16,896 bases of DNA, taken from CAYSIX01 sp964431205 (GTDB taxonomy: Bacteria; Planctomycetota; Phycisphaerae; Phycisphaerales; Phycisphaeraceae). Location of the stretch: the NCBI GenBank assembly GCA_964431205.1, contig CAYSIX010000078.1:1-16896 (forward strand). Direction: 5' to 3'. The position numbers and the translations under genes are program-made. This document shows, piece by piece, positions 1-7,506 of the stretch (its first letter is position 1; each line of letters starts with the position of its first letter). The notes under the pieces were generated by a model. It had not been told where the DNA came from. It made no database searches and worked only from the letters and a program-made list of their open reading frames with translations.

Positions 1-69
1 CGCCCGCCCCACCGAACAAAAAGCCGAATGCGCTCGCCGTCGGGGATGCCGCACTTTTGGACGACACCC

Positions 70-567
70 ATGAACGCGAACGATCAGGCGCCTCGCGTGG
101 GCGTGGTGATGGGCAGCCGATCGGACTGGCCGACGATGCGGCACGCCAGCGAGGTGCTCGAGCGGTTCGGCGTGGCGCACGAGTGCCGGGTGGTTTCGGC
201 GCACCGGACGCCGCGTTGGCTGAGCGAGTACGCGGAGACGGCGGCGGGTCGGGGGCTGGAGCTGATCATCGCCGGCGCGGGGGGCGCGGCGCACCTGCCG
301 GGGATGCTGGCGGCGCAGACGGTGCTGCCGGTGCTGGGCGTGCCGGTGCAGAGCCGGGCGCTGAACGGATTGGACTCGCTGCTGTCGATCGTGCAGATGC
401 CGGCGGGGGTGCCGGTGGCGACGCTGGCGATCGGGGAGGCGGGCGCGAAGAACGCGGCCCTGCTGGCGGTGGGGATCCTGGCGTTGGGGGACCAGGGGCT
501 GCGGTCGGCGCTGGAGGCGTATCGCAAAGAGCAGACGGACGCGGTGCGGGAGCAGACGCTGCCATGA
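70..567 (+). CDS. purE: N5-carboxyaminoimidazole ribonucleotide mutase (class I PurE)
   Basis: PurE converts N5-CAIR to CAIR in cytoplasmic de novo purine synthesis, using the product of PurK. The 165-aa product has the full class I signature: GSRSDWPTM at residues 15-23 (phosphate and CO2 site), SAHRTP with the catalytic His45, AGAGGAAHLPGM at about 69-79, VPVQS at 91-95, LNGLDSLLSIVQMPAGVPVAT at about 98-118 and GEAGAKNAALLA at 122-133. Length is normal for the family. The start at 70 is chosen because the homologous part begins a few residues later; in-frame ATGs at 28 and 46 would add 14 or 8 unrelated residues, and none of the three has a strong ribosome binding site. The stop TGA overlaps the purK ATG (ATGA), so the two are surely co-transcribed and translationally coupled. 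Identity is near certain; only the start is open. Confidence 0.96.
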   Translation: MNANDQAPRVGVVMGSRSDWPTMRHASEVLERFGVAHECRVVSAHRTPRWLSEYAETAAGRGLELIIAGAGGAAHLPGMLAAQTVLPVLGVPVQSRALNGLDSLLSIVQMPAGVPVATLAIGEAGAKNAALLAVGILALGDQGLRSALEAYRKEQTDAVREQTLP

Positions 568-1778
568 GTGAGCGGACGCCGGTGCTGCCGGGCGCGACGC
601 TGGGGGTGCTCGGCGGGGGTCAGCTCGGGCGGATGTTTGCCCAGGCGGCGGCGCGGATGGGGTACCGGGTGCACGTGTACGACCCGCAGGCGGATGCGCC
701 GGCGGCGCAGGTCGCGGCCGAGCACACCCGCGCGGCGTTCGAGGACCTCGACGCGGTGCGACGCTTCGCGCGCGCGGTGGACGCGGTGACGCTGGAGTGG
801 GAGAGCATCCCGCTCGAGGCGGTGCAGGAGGCGGCGCGGCACGCGCCGGCGTCGCCCTCGCCGCGGACGCTGGCGCTGACGCAGGACCGGGCGAAGGAGA
901 AGACGTTTTTGGCCGAGCAGGGCCTGGCGGTCACGCCGTTCGCGGTGGTGTCCAGCGTAGATCAGGTGAGCGAGGCGATGGGTCGCCTGGGCGAGCCGGC
1001 GGTGCTCAAGACGACGCGAGGCGGTTACGACGGCAAGGGACAGCGGAAGATCGCCGCGGCGGCGGACGCGGCGGGGGCGTGGGCGGAACTGAGTCCGGAT
1101 GAAGCCGTGGTCGAGCGGTGGATCGAGTTCGAGGCGGAGCTGTCGGTGATCGTGGCGCGGGGCCGGGACGGGCGGAGCGTGACCTATGGCCCGATGCGTA
1201 ACGACCACCACCGGCACATCCTGGACCACAGCGTGCTGCCGGCGGAACTGAGCGGGGCGGTGGCGCGGGAGGCGACGGAGCTGGCGACGGCGGCGGCGGA
1301 GCGGCTGGAGCTGGTCGGCGTCTGCTGCGTGGAGATGTTCCTGACCGGTGACGGGCACGTGATGATCAACGAGATCGCCCCGCGGCCGCACAACTCCGGG
1401 CACCTGACGATCGAGGCGTGCGCGGCCAGCCAGTTCGAGCAGCAGGCGCGGGCGATGTGCGGGCTTCCGCTGGGGGACCCGGGTTTGATCGTGGGTGGCG
1501 CGGCGATGGCGAACCTGCTGGGCGACCACTGGCCGGCGGGCGGGGGCGAGCCGCGGTGGGCCGGGGCCCTGGCCATGCCGCGCGTGAGCCTGCACCTGTA
1601 CGGCAAGCGGCAGGTGCGCGAGGGGCGGAAGATGGGGCACCTGACGGCGGTGGAGACGTCGGGGGACGAGGCGCTGCGGCGTGTGCTGGCGGCGCGCGAG
1701 GCGGTGGCGGTCGCGGCGGAGGCGACCGGATCGTCGGGCGACGCGGCGGACTCCGGGCTCAGTCACCGCACAAGCTGA
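564..1778 (+). CDS. purK: 5-(carboxyamino)imidazole ribonucleotide synthase (PurK, ATP-grasp)
   Basis: PurK carboxylates AIR with ATP and bicarbonate to give N5-CAIR, the PurE substrate. The 404-aa product starts with the pre-ATP-grasp Rossmann-like motif LGVLGGGQLGRM (residues about 11-22), then VYDPQADAPAAQVA, LEWESIP, the ATP-grasp segment KTTRGGYDGKGQ, EFEAELSVIVARG and the Mg/ATP-binding VEMF...INEIAPRPHNSGHLT segment. Length is slightly above the usual 350-390. The start is fixed by the 4-bp overlap with purE; a longer open frame upstream (from 57) only reads purE out of frame. The C-terminal 25 or so residues are Ala-rich and look unconstrained. The neighbour on the other side converges on it after 51 bp. 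Confidence 0.96.
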   Translation: MSERTPVLPGATLGVLGGGQLGRMFAQAAARMGYRVHVYDPQADAPAAQVAAEHTRAAFEDLDAVRRFARAVDAVTLEWESIPLEAVQEAARHAPASPSPRTLALTQDRAKEKTFLAEQGLAVTPFAVVSSVDQVSEAMGRLGEPAVLKTTRGGYDGKGQRKIAAAADAAGAWAELSPDEAVVERWIEFEAELSVIVARGRDGRSVTYGPMRNDHHRHILDHSVLPAELSGAVAREATELATAAAERLELVGVCCVEMFLTGDGHVMINEIAPRPHNSGHLTIEACAASQFEQQARAMCGLPLGDPGLIVGGAAMANLLGDHWPAGGGEPRWAGALAMPRVSLHLYGKRQVREGRKMGHLTAVETSGDEALRRVLAAREAVAVAAEATGSSGDAADSGLSHRTS

Positions 1779-1795
1779 GCCGATCGCCGTCGGTC

Positions 1796-1827
1796 CACGG
1801 GTTGCTTCGCGCCGGGCTCGGCCCGTG
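1796..1827. terminator. possible bidirectional hairpin between convergent genes
   Basis: In the 51-bp gap between the purK stop and the stop of the convergent beta-helix gene, CACGGG (1796-1801) pairs with CCCGTG (1822-1827), with a smaller GGGC/GCCC pairing inside. No T-run follows on either strand, so intrinsic termination is only a guess from position and symmetry. Confidence 0.35.
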
Positions 1828-1829
1828 TG

Positions 1830-4800
1830 CTATCGTCGGCTGACGGGTTCGTCCGCACGCGATTCGATGGCGCCGGCGTCGCGCGGGCCGTGCGGCGGTC
1901 GGCCGGCAAAGTCGCGAAGGAACGGGCCGTCGAACTGCCAGGCGCGCAGCTCGTCGAGGGTGGTGTGGGCGTCGGCGAGGGTGCCGCGGGCGACGCGGAG
2001 GAAGTCGATCTCGCCGCGGAACGGCCGACCGTCCGGGCCGCGCCCCACGATGAAGTCGGCCTCGTTGGCCAGCGAGGCGTCCGGCCCGCACGAGACGAAC
2101 GACCGCGAGGTCTGATCGTCCACGTGCACGCTCAGACGCAGGCCCCGCTCGCCTTGCGCCTCGGCGCCGTGCGTGCGATCGACCTCGACGACGACGTGAT
2201 GCCACCGCCCGTCGTGGATGGGCGCGGCGGTCTGATGCGTGTGGTCGAACCCCTGTTCGCCAACGACGCGGAGTCGGACGACCAGCCCACCGTTCTCGCC
2301 GGTGGCGAGCCAGTACCCCGCGCGCGGGTCGATCTTGGAGACGATGACGCCGCCGGCGTGGTCCGGGTCGCCGCGCAGGTACGCCTCGATCAGGAAGCTG
2401 TTGGTGGTCATGTCGAGCGTGCGGCGGTGCTCGACGGGTGGCGGGGTGACGCGGTCATCGGGGTCGTCGTCGAGCACCCAGTCGGCGGCCATGTCCTCGT
2501 GTCGGACGCGGGCGTAGCCTTGGCCGTCGAACCTCAGGGCGCCGGGCGTCCAGTCTTCGAGCGGGCCGGCGACGAAGTCGTCGCGGTCGAGGTCGACCAG
2601 CGTCAGGTCGTGTCGCGGGACGTGGCGATACATGCCCCGGTCGTCGTGCTGATCGGTCATGTAGAAGTGCTCGTCGAGCACGGCGTGGGAGCCGGGGGCA
2701 GGACGGTAGAACCCCCACTCGCCGACGGTGGCGTAGAGGGACCAGGGGACGAAGACGCGGGCGCCGCGATCGATCGCGGCGGAGCCGGGCGCGGGGCGGA
2801 AGTCGTGCGCCTCGGCGTGACGCAGCGGCGGCCGGTCGGCGACCGTGCCGACCTCGGCGTGCAGGGCGTTTCGGCGTCGCAGCGCCTCGCGGAAGCTGGC
2901 GATCGACTCGTAGAGCACGCCGGTGTGCTCGAAGACGCCGAAGGCGCGCGGCGAGCCGTGGAAGACGTTGCGGGCGTAGGCGAGGCTCTCGAACCCGTAG
3001 GGTCGGTCGTCACGACCGGCGGCGGCGGCGTCCGCGGCGTTGCGGTCGGCCTCGGCGTAACGCGGGTTGGCGTGGCGGAAGTACAGCTCGCTCATGTCCT
3101 GCCAGACGTTCGCCAGGTACTTGTTGCGCCCCGCCTGAGGGGCCTGGCGGCGGGCGCCCGCGACGAACCTGTAGAACGTGTTGTGGAAGATCGTGTTCTG
3201 GAACCCGATGATCTCCTGCAGCCCGGTCGTGTTCGCCAGGGGGCTGGCCAGGTCGTTGGACGCGCCCCAGGCGATGTTGTTGAACACGTAGTTCTTGAAG
3301 GAGCCGTCGAGGTAGTAGGCGAACCCGAAGCGGGCGGTGGTGTGGGAGCGTTGGGCGGGGTCGGGCTTGCCGACGTGGCTGAAGTGCCAGTACCCGCCGG
3401 GGTTGCCGCTGACGTTGTTGAACACGTAGTGCGGCCCGCCCTGCCAGGTCTCCACGCCGCCCCAGTCGTTGCTGCGCATGATGGGGCGGGTGACGCGGTT
3501 GTGGTGGATCATCACGCGGGACAGAGCGCGTTCGCCGGCCTCGCCGCTGCCCTTGCCGCCGAAGACGAAGACACCCGCCCCGTAGCAGCGGTCGAGCACG
3601 TTGCCGGCCACGTGCGGCAGCGCCGCGAAGTGCACCGCCAGCGCGTGGCCGTGGTGCGCCCGCATCGGCCGCAGCCCGATCCACCGCAGCCGGTTGCGCA
3701 GCACCGCCACGCGCCGCAACTGGCTCAGCGGCGCGTCGCTCACCCCGCCGTGTGACAGGTCGATCGCGCCGTAATCGGTGTGGTAGATATCGTTGTCGGT
3801 CACGGCGACGCGGTCCATCACGCCGTCGCTCGCCGCCTCGGCGCGCACGGCCATCGGCACGTGCTCAAAGAGGCAGTTCGAGACGCGGACGTCCTCGCAG
3901 CGGCCCAGGACGCGGACGCAGGCGGCGTCCTGGTCGGCCAGGGTCCACCAGCGGTCGTACCAGTGCGCGACGTTGCCGAAGCGGAACGTCAGGCCGCTGA
4001 CGTGGATGTGCCGCCGGTCACGGATGTCGAGGAACGCGACCCGTTTTGCCAGCTCGAGGCGGACGGTGTTGGGGTCCAGGTCTTCGGGCAGGCGGACGAA
4101 GAGCCGCCCGGCGTGCTCGCCGTCGGCCCGGTAGTAGTACTCGCCGGGGGCGTCGAGGAATCGCGGCAGGTTTTCGAGGTAGTAGCGGTTGCGGGCGACG
4201 GGGTGGTAGTGCGAGCTGGTGCGGTTCCACGGCCCGGCGAAGCGGATCCCGCCGCGCTTCGGGTCGTACGCCTCGATGGGCACGGGATAAGGCGTGCCCA
4301 TGACGCCGCTGTACTCGGTCCAGACGGTCCCGCCGACGTAGGCGTCGGGCGCTTCGGCGGTCAGGTGCGCGGCGTCGAAGCCCCACGCCTTGCGGTTGTG
4401 CTCCTCGTCGGTGCCGGGCACTTGCTCGCGTTCGGTGTGTCGCCACTCATGCCACTGGCTGCACACGTCGTCCTGGTTGACGACGGTCCAGTTCGGATCC
4501 CGGGCCAGCGCGATGCGCGTGATCCGCCCGTCGTTTTCCATCCAGAGCGAGCGGGGGAAGAAGTCCGTGCCGACGTCGCGGTACCAGACCTTCTCGGGCT
4601 CGGGCATGGAGGCGGGCGCCTGCTCGGCGGTGAGGCGGTTCCAGCCGCCGGTGAGCGCGACCGAGCCGTACCACATCGCCTCGCCGTCGCCCCAGGCGGG
4701 GTCGCTGGTCAGGACGATGGGCCGGTCCGGTCGGCCGGACTCGTCGGCGACCAGGGCGCCGCGGTAGATCACACCACGCTTGAACACGTAGGTGTGGGGG

Positions 4801-5114
4801 CCGGCGGCGTCGGCGGCGCGGGCCTGGGCCTGCGGGTCCCACGGGTGGTGCTTCCAGGCGGTGTCGGGGGAGGTGCCGTCGGCGCGGTCATCGCCGCGGT
4901 CGAAGTCGATGTAGCGGACGGAGGGCCCGGGGTCGTAGGTGAACGGTCGGGGGGTCCACTCGAGGTCGCCGGTGGGCAGGACGCGGGCGTGGGCGACCTG
5001 CCAGGGGTAGGTCACGGCGTCGTCGGGTGCCTCGGCGCGGGCGTGGCCGAGCGTGACGGCGATCAGCAGGACGGAGGCAAAACACGGTCGCACGCAAGCT
5101 GTGAAAGGTTTCAT
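1830..5114 (-). CDS. large secreted right-handed beta-helix protein with C-terminal LamG-like domain
   Basis: A 1094-aa exported protein of unproven activity. Residues 1-27 form a signal peptide (MKPFTACVRPCFASVLLIAV, cleavage near HARA/EAP). The N-terminal region (about 68-170) has the YIDFDRGDDRADGTSPDTAW opening typical of secreted parallel beta-helix proteins, where D-G-T-x-x-A-W precedes the first coil. The middle (about 355-640) has the repeated short coil pattern of polysaccharide-lyase-like beta-helices (HIHVSGLTFRFGN, VRVSNCLFEHV, VAVTDNDIYHTDYGAIDLS, YVFNNVSGN, YVFNNIAWG). Residues about 900-1045 look like a concanavalin/LamG fold (SFLIEAYLRG, DGRWHHVVVEVDRT, FRGEIDFLRVARG), and the end RDAGAIE is a common beta-helix C-cap. 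A role in binding or cleaving extracellular polysaccharide is inferred, with no catalytic residue identifiable by eye. It follows a prepilin-like gene by 52 bp on the same strand. There is no Shine-Dalgarno sequence; a TATAAT box sits 7 nt before the ATG. Confidence 0.88.
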   Translation of the reverse strand: MKPFTACVRPCFASVLLIAVTLGHARAEAPDDAVTYPWQVAHARVLPTGDLEWTPRPFTYDPGPSVRYIDFDRGDDRADGTSPDTAWKHHPWDPQAQARAADAAGPHTYVFKRGVIYRGALVADESGRPDRPIVLTSDPAWGDGEAMWYGSVALTGGWNRLTAEQAPASMPEPEKVWYRDVGTDFFPRSLWMENDGRITRIALARDPNWTVVNQDDVCSQWHEWRHTEREQVPGTDEEHNRKAWGFDAAHLTAEAPDAYVGGTVWTEYSGVMGTPYPVPIEAYDPKRGGIRFAGPWNRTSSHYHPVARNRYYLENLPRFLDAPGEYYYRADGEHAGRLFVRLPEDLDPNTVRLELAKRVAFLDIRDRRHIHVSGLTFRFGNVAHWYDRWWTLADQDAACVRVLGRCEDVRVSNCLFEHVPMAVRAEAASDGVMDRVAVTDNDIYHTDYGAIDLSHGGVSDAPLSQLRRVAVLRNRLRWIGLRPMRAHHGHALAVHFAALPHVAGNVLDRCYGAGVFVFGGKGSGEAGERALSRVMIHHNRVTRPIMRSNDWGGVETWQGGPHYVFNNVSGNPGGYWHFSHVGKPDPAQRSHTTARFGFAYYLDGSFKNYVFNNIAWGASNDLASPLANTTGLQEIIGFQNTIFHNTFYRFVAGARRQAPQAGRNKYLANVWQDMSELYFRHANPRYAEADRNAADAAAAGRDDRPYGFESLAYARNVFHGSPRAFGVFEHTGVLYESIASFREALRRRNALHAEVGTVADRPPLRHAEAHDFRPAPGSAAIDRGARVFVPWSLYATVGEWGFYRPAPGSHAVLDEHFYMTDQHDDRGMYRHVPRHDLTLVDLDRDDFVAGPLEDWTPGALRFDGQGYARVRHEDMAADWVLDDDPDDRVTPPPVEHRRTLDMTTNSFLIEAYLRGDPDHAGGVIVSKIDPRAGYWLATGENGGLVVRLRVVGEQGFDHTHQTAAPIHDGRWHHVVVEVDRTHGAEAQGERGLRLSVHVDDQTSRSFVSCGPDASLANEADFIVGRGPDGRPFRGEIDFLRVARGTLADAHTTLDELRAWQFDGPFLRDFAGRPPHGPRDAGAIESRADEPVSRR

Positions 5115-5121
5115 GGACGGG

Positions 5122-5127
5122 ATTATA
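5122..5127 (-). promoter_or_regulatory. -10-like TATAAT box directly before the beta-helix gene ATG
   Basis: Read on the minus strand, a perfect TATAAT hexamer is followed by seven bases (CCCGTCC) and then ATG. A transcript starting at the usual distance would begin at or one base before the A of the ATG, giving a leaderless mRNA. No convincing -35 hexamer is visible at 16-18 bp upstream. The box lies in the short gap after the prepilin-like gene, so the beta-helix gene may have its own promoter in addition to read-through. Confidence 0.5.
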
Positions 5128-5166
5128 CCGCCGGGGTCACGCCGCGCCGCCCCCTTCGCCCGCTGA

Positions 5167-5895
5167 TCAGTTGCCGTGCCAGAACGCGTCGTGCTCCTGG
5201 CTGTAGGCCGAGGTGTTCTCGCCGTTGGGCAGGTCGGGGTACCGCCAGGTCTTGCCGCTGCCGTCGTAGTAGAGGGCGTTGGCCAGGTGGTCGTGGCCGG
5301 CGGCGGCGTCCCGCTGGCGGCGGTAGGCGTAGCTGGTGGCGTACACGCGGGTGTTGTCCAGGATCAGCGCCGCGTCGCTGGGAAATCGCGGGCGGTCGGG
5401 GTCCTGGTAGACCTTCAGCTCGCCGTATTCGCCGGCGGCGCGGGCCTCGGGCGTGCCCATCATGATGTGACTGTTCATGCCATAGGTCCGCTCGCGGCGG
5501 TCCGCGCTGTCCGGCACGCTCACGCGCCCGGCCCAGCCGGGACACTCGAACACCGTGGCGTCGAGGAACGGAAGGTCGGGCTCGGCTCGGGTGCGCTCGG
5601 CCATGCGCGAACGCGAGGTCGGCTCGACGTACAGCCGGTACAGAAACTGGTTGATCCAGAAGTCCTCGACCGGGACCCCCTCGAACGCGGTGATGTAGGG
5701 GTACAGACGATCGAAGTCGGTCGCGTACACCTCGAAGAGCACGCCGACCTGCCGCTGGTTCGAGAGGCAGGCGACGGTGTGGGCGGCGTTGCGCGCTGAG
5801 GCGAGCGTCGGCAGCAGAACCCCGACCAGCACGCCGATCAGGGCGACGGCCACGAGCAGCTCGATCAACGTGAAAGCGTTTCGTCCGCGTCCCAT
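5167..5895 (-). CDS. prepilin-like protein with N-terminal methylation/cleavage motif
   Basis: A 242-aa type IV pilin/pseudopilin-like protein. The start at 5895 gives a short basic leader MGRGRNA, then the peptidase site A7/FTLIELLV with Glu12 at mature position +5, followed by the hydrophobic helix VAVALIGVLVGVLLPTLASA (about 15-34). An upstream in-frame start (5997) would put 34 extra residues before the motif; the chosen ATG has GGGGACGGG just before it. Planctomycetes encode large numbers of such prepilin-domain proteins. Cleavage by a PilD-type peptidase and a surface or pseudopilin role are inferred. The protein ends abruptly at HDAFWHGN, where relatives usually continue into an H-x9-DG box, so the C-terminus may be shortened. 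It precedes the secreted beta-helix gene by 52 bp, probably in one operon, and is divergent from hemL. Confidence 0.85.
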   Translation of the reverse strand: MGRGRNAFTLIELLVAVALIGVLVGVLLPTLASARNAAHTVACLSNQRQVGVLFEVYATDFDRLYPYITAFEGVPVEDFWINQFLYRLYVEPTSRSRMAERTRAEPDLPFLDATVFECPGWAGRVSVPDSADRRERTYGMNSHIMMGTPEARAAGEYGELKVYQDPDRPRFPSDAALILDNTRVYATSYAYRRQRDAAAGHDHLANALYYDGSGKTWRYPDLPNGENTSAYSQEHDAFWHGN

Positions 5896-5945
5896 ACCCG
5901 TCCCCAAGCCGGAATCGAGGAATTCTCGGCCGGCCCACCGCGTTG

Positions 5946-5951
5946 ATCTTA
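5946..5951 (-). promoter_or_regulatory. weak -10-like TAAGAT candidate for the prepilin-like gene
   Basis: In the 146-bp divergent gap between the prepilin-like gene and hemL, TAAGAT (4 of 6 match to the consensus) lies about 50 bp upstream of the ATG at 5895 on the minus strand. No clear -35 accompanies it. This is only a candidate; the gap must hold promoters for both directions. Confidence 0.2.
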
Positions 5952-6025
5952 GGCCCGGAGCGTGACGCCGAACAAGCCGTGGCGGAATCTTCGCCACGCG
6001 TCGGCGTCGCCGGGCCCGTTCAACC

Positions 6026-6034
6026 TGATAGACT
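6026..6034 (+). promoter_or_regulatory. extended -10-like box (TGATAGACT) directly before hemL
   Basis: TG at 6026-6027 plus one base and TAGACT at 6029-6034 resembles an extended -10 element. Exactly seven bases (6035-6041) separate it from the hemL ATG, the same spacing as at the beta-helix gene, and hemL has no Shine-Dalgarno sequence. A leaderless hemL transcript is the simplest reading. TAGACT matches the consensus at 4 of 6 positions. Confidence 0.4.
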
Positions 6035-6041
6035 AGCGCTG

Positions 6042-7430
6042 ATGCACCCGACGACCCTTGCCGACCAACGCAGCCGACCCTCGCGTCGGCGACGCACCGG
6101 CCGCGACGACGCCGGGCCGACCACGTCTCGCCACGAAAAGTCCGCCGCGGCGTTCGCCCGCGCCCGTGAGCTGATGCCCGGCGGGGTCAGCTCCCCGGTC
6201 CGCGCCTTCCAGGCGGTCGGCCGCGACCCGATCTTCATCCGCCGCGGCAAGGGCGCCGTCGTGACCGACGTCGACGGGCATGAGTACATCGACTACGTCG
6301 GGTCGTACGGGCCGCTGATCCTCGGCCACGCGCACGAGAAGGTGCTCGCGGCGATCTCCAAGGCCGCCAAGCACGGCACCAGCTTCGGCATGCCGACGCT
6401 GGCCGAGAACACCCTCGCCGAGATGATCCTCGACGCCGTGCCCTCGATCGAGCGCGTACGGTTCGTCAGCTCGGGCACGGAGGCGGCGATGTCGGCGATC
6501 CGCCTGGCGCGGGCGTACACGGCCCGGCCGAAGATCGTCAAGTGCACCGGCTGCTACCACGGCCACAGCGACGCCCTGCTGGTCGAGGCCGGCAGCGGCG
6601 CGACCACGCTGGGCGTGCCCAGCTCGCCCGGCGTGCCCGCCTCGATCACCGAGCACACGTTGCTGGTGCCCTACAACGACCTCGACGCCGTCCGCCGGCT
6701 CTTCGAGCACTACGCCAGGCCGGGCGAGAACGTGATCGCCGCCCTGGCCGTCGAGCCGGTCGCCGGCAACATGGGCTGCATCCCGCCACGCGAGGGCTAC
6801 CTCGACGGACTGCGCCGGCTGTGCGACGCCCACGGCGTGCTGCTGCTGTTCGACGAGGTGATGACCGGGTTCCGCGTGGCCTACGGCGGGGCGCAGCAGC
6901 GTTACCGCGTGACGCCGGACCTGACCTGCCTGGGCAAGATCGTCGGCGGGGGCCTGCCTTGCGCCGCCTACGGCGGGCGCGAGGAGCTGATGCGGCACGT
7001 GGCGCCCGAGGGCCCGATGTACCAGGCCGGCACGCTCAGCGGCAACCCCCTGGCGATGGCCGCCGGCATCGCCACCCTCGAGGCCCTGCGCGCCCCGCGG
7101 GTGTACGAGCAGCTCGAAGCGGTCAGCGCCGAGCTGGAGCAGGGCCTGCACGCGGCGGCGACGAGCGCCGGCCTGCCGGTGACGATCCACCGCGTCGGGT
7201 CCATGCTCAGCGTCTTTTTCTCGCCGACCACGGTGCACAACCACGAGCAGGCACAGGCCTGCCGCACCGACCGCTTCGCCGCGTTCTTCGGCGCCATGCT
7301 CGACCAGGGCGTCGTGCTGCCGCCGAGCCAGTTCGAGGCGTGGTTCGTCTCGACGGCCCACACCAGCCGCGACGTGGCACGGACCGTCGAGGCCGCCCGC
7401 AACGCCTTCAGCGCCGCCGCGGCCGTCTAG
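6042..7430 (+). CDS. hemL: glutamate-1-semialdehyde 2,1-aminomutase
   Basis: HemL is a PLP enzyme that converts glutamate-1-semialdehyde to 5-aminolevulinate in the C5 route to haem. The 462-aa product shows GGVSSPVRAF (47-56), DVDGHEYIDYVGSYGPLILGH (about 76-96), FVSSGTEAAMSAIRLAR (141-157), CYHGHSD (171-177), the cofactor Asp271 in LFDEVMTGFR, the Schiff-base Lys299 in CLGKIVGGG, and YQAGTLSGNPLAMAAG (327-342). The first 30 or so residues (HPTTLADQRSRPSRRRRTGR) are an Arg-rich extension not needed for the fold; the family usually starts near SAAAFARARELMPGG. A later start is not obvious because no ATG, GTG or TTG with a ribosome binding site was seen there. The gene appears monocistronic, with 76 bp before serA. 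Confidence 0.96.
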   Translation: MHPTTLADQRSRPSRRRRTGRDDAGPTTSRHEKSAAAFARARELMPGGVSSPVRAFQAVGRDPIFIRRGKGAVVTDVDGHEYIDYVGSYGPLILGHAHEKVLAAISKAAKHGTSFGMPTLAENTLAEMILDAVPSIERVRFVSSGTEAAMSAIRLARAYTARPKIVKCTGCYHGHSDALLVEAGSGATTLGVPSSPGVPASITEHTLLVPYNDLDAVRRLFEHYARPGENVIAALAVEPVAGNMGCIPPREGYLDGLRRLCDAHGVLLLFDEVMTGFRVAYGGAQQRYRVTPDLTCLGKIVGGGLPCAAYGGREELMRHVAPEGPMYQAGTLSGNPLAMAAGIATLEALRAPRVYEQLEAVSAELEQGLHAAATSAGLPVTIHRVGSMLSVFFSPTTVHNHEQAQACRTDRFAAFFGAMLDQGVVLPPSQFEAWFVSTAHTSRDVARTVEAARNAFSAAAAV

Positions 7431-7470
7431 CGCCAGCCGCCCGCCGCTCGGACTCTGCGCTTTCACACGC

Positions 7471-7476
7471 TATCAT
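7471..7476 (+). promoter_or_regulatory. -10-like TATCAT box upstream of serA
   Basis: TATCAT lies 31 bp before the serA ATG in the hemL-serA gap. A start about 7 bp downstream would give a leader of roughly 24 nt holding the Shine-Dalgarno GGGAG. The -35 region is weak (TCGGAC at 7448-7453, 17-bp spacing). A small hairpin, CTCGT (7479-7483) with ACGAG (7489-7493), covers the start of the predicted leader. Confidence 0.4.
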
Positions 7477-7506
7477 GACTCGTTTTCGACGAGCCGGGAG
7501 CCCGCT

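Noticed and set aside
1..69. End of an upstream gene before purE
   Set aside because: Only 69 bp are visible, with no recognisable coding signature or terminator, so nothing can be supported.
84..1766. Long minus-strand open frame across purE and purK
   Set aside because: It is Arg/His/Pro-rich with no recognisable domain, and exactly opposes two well-supported genes; long antisense frames are expected at this GC content.
1827..3755. Long plus-strand open frame opposite the beta-helix gene (and the similar one at 3780-5465)
   Set aside because: Val/Gly/Arg-rich low-complexity translation without motifs; the minus-strand gene has a signal peptide and recognisable domains.
5163..5170. CTGATCAG palindrome over the prepilin-like stop codon
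   Set aside because: An 8-bp palindrome with no loop or T-run is expected by chance and gives no support for a terminator or binding site.
6033..7466. Minus-strand open frame opposite hemL
   Set aside because: Composition is typical of an antisense shadow, and hemL motifs on the plus strand are unambiguous.
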